NCBI RefSeq assembly: GCF_000374345.1
Contig: NZ_KB893982.1
Coordinates: 29,169-93,168 of the forward strand
DNA from: Heyndrickxia acidiproducens DSM 23148
GTDB lineage: Bacteria; Bacillota; Bacilli; Bacillales; Bacillaceae_C
Direction: 5' to 3'
DNA: 64,000 nt
Position 1 is the first letter of the stretch, and each line of letters starts with the position of its first letter. The notes under the pieces are model-generated. The model was given only the letters and a program-made list of their open reading frames with translations, was not told the DNA's origin and ran no database searches. Positions 63,601 to 64,000 of this stretch are shown here, one piece after another. The translations under genes were made by a program, and so were the position numbers.

Positions 63601-64000
63601 GTGCCCCATCCTTTGGTATAATTGATTTTGAGAAAAAAACAATAACCAAGAAAGGGGGCACCTTTAAGGTGAATTATATCATTCCTGTCTCAAGAATTAA
63701 ATATGAATTCAATTTAAAGAATAGTACAAAATTTAGTGGCATCCTCCCATTTCTGCAATTTCTGGAACGGATGAAAATCCAGCAGACTTTCCGGGGGTTT
63801 GATTGCTTAAAGAAAGACAATGCCAAATTTCCTCTAAGTAAAATATTTGTATATCTGATTGCGGGCTGGATGACAGATTGCTCCCGTATGTTTCATTTTC
63901 AATCGCTCCAGAATGACCCTTTGATTCGTGCTTTCTTAGGAGGAAAATGCCCGCATTATACGCTTTTAAGCAAGGATCTATTAAGGTTGGAGAAAATCGA
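63601..64000 (+). mobile_element. Insertion sequence, left part (runs off window)
   Basis: Begins near GTGCCCCATCC and a TATAAT-containing promoter (TTTGGTATAATTG), with a transposase gene starting at 63669. The right end and target duplication are outside the window, so the exact boundary is not fixed. Confidence 0.6.
63669..64000 (+). CDS. Transposase, N-terminal part (IS1380-like)
   Basis: The first 110 codons, starting with GTG and with GGGGGCACC upstream. The segment KIFVYLIAGWMTDCSRMFHFQSLQNDP followed by LLSKDLLRLEK resembles the start of IS1380-family DDE transposases, though I am not certain of the family. It is cut by the window end. Confidence 0.7.
   Translation, partial: MNYIIPVSRIKYEFNLKNSTKFSGILPFLQFLERMKIQQTFRGFDCLKKDNAKFPLSKIFVYLIAGWMTDCSRMFHFQSLQNDPLIRAFLGGKCPHYTLLSKDLLRLEKI

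Overview
The window reads as chromosome of a spore-forming, low-to-mid GC Bacillaceae. Heyndrickxia (Bacillus) coagulans or a close relative is my best guess, which is an inference from gene content with no database search behind it. Pointers are a CotA laccase, a CotF-like coat protein, the yhbD-bacE-bacF operon, yhgD-yhgE, HemAT, FbpA, YfkAB, SAM, preQ1 and PyrR RNA switches, and sugar-fermenting enzymes (GapN, class I aldolase). No rRNA, tRNA, prophage or CRISPR array was found.

Layout. 1-3 kb: LytS/LytT two-component pair leading into an OFA-family transporter. 3-8 kb: a small phospholipase-A2-like protein, a nine-unit 52-bp repeat array, a 2-hydroxyacid dehydrogenase, an MFS transporter whose leader carries a PyrR attenuator, a second 52-bp array and asparaginase. 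8-16 kb: cotA, yhgD-yhgE with paired putative operators, a flavodoxin overlapping a naturally short UvrC-like gene. 15.5-24.5 kb: preQ1 riboswitch-queC-ketopantoate reductase-like gene, nucleoside hydrolase, an Rpn nuclease gene followed by two extra copies of its C-terminal cassette, rlmCD, a frameshifted membrane gene and an aminotransferase. 24.7-29.6 kb: yhbD-bacEF, a third 52-bp array, 0.8 kb of unexplained sequence and a MATE exporter. 29.8-39.8 kb: one long sulfate assimilation and siroheme operon (cysH-cysJ-cysI-sumT-sirB-sirC-sat-cysC-tauE) behind a SAM riboswitch. 39.9-49.8 kb: single enzymes, a PadR/HAAS/DUF4097 operon, yfkAB, a hydroxyacyl-CoA dehydrogenase, a coat protein and a SAM-riboswitch methionine synthase. 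49.8-54 kb: thiolase, HMG-CoA synthase and HMG-CoA reductase, the entry to the mevalonate pathway. 54-64 kb: usp, gapN, class I aldolase, cadC-cadA, hemAT, fbpA, an esterase, and the start of an insertion sequence running off the end.

How it fits together. The sulfur block converts sulfate to APS (Sat), PAPS (CysC), sulfite (CysH) and sulfide (CysJI). SumT, SirC and SirB make the siroheme that CysI needs. Both this operon and the methionine synthase have SAM riboswitches, so sulfur uptake and methionine formation should respond to SAM together. Thiolase, MvaS and MvaA can make mevalonate from acetyl-CoA. GapN and class I aldolase suggest a glycolytic layout like that of lactic acid bacteria.

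Most notable observations: (i) three separate arrays with the same exact 52-bp period and the same ATGAA...TTCAT skeleton but different cores; (ii) an Rpn nuclease gene with a strong internal Shine-Dalgarno and two additional downstream C-terminal cassettes, resembling a toxin with intragenic antitoxin plus spare copies; (iii) an MFS transporter under apparent PyrR attenuation; (iv) a Cho-like short UvrC in an operon with flavodoxin; (v) a dispersed 48-49 bp hairpin element, one copy of which supplies the cysI stop codon.
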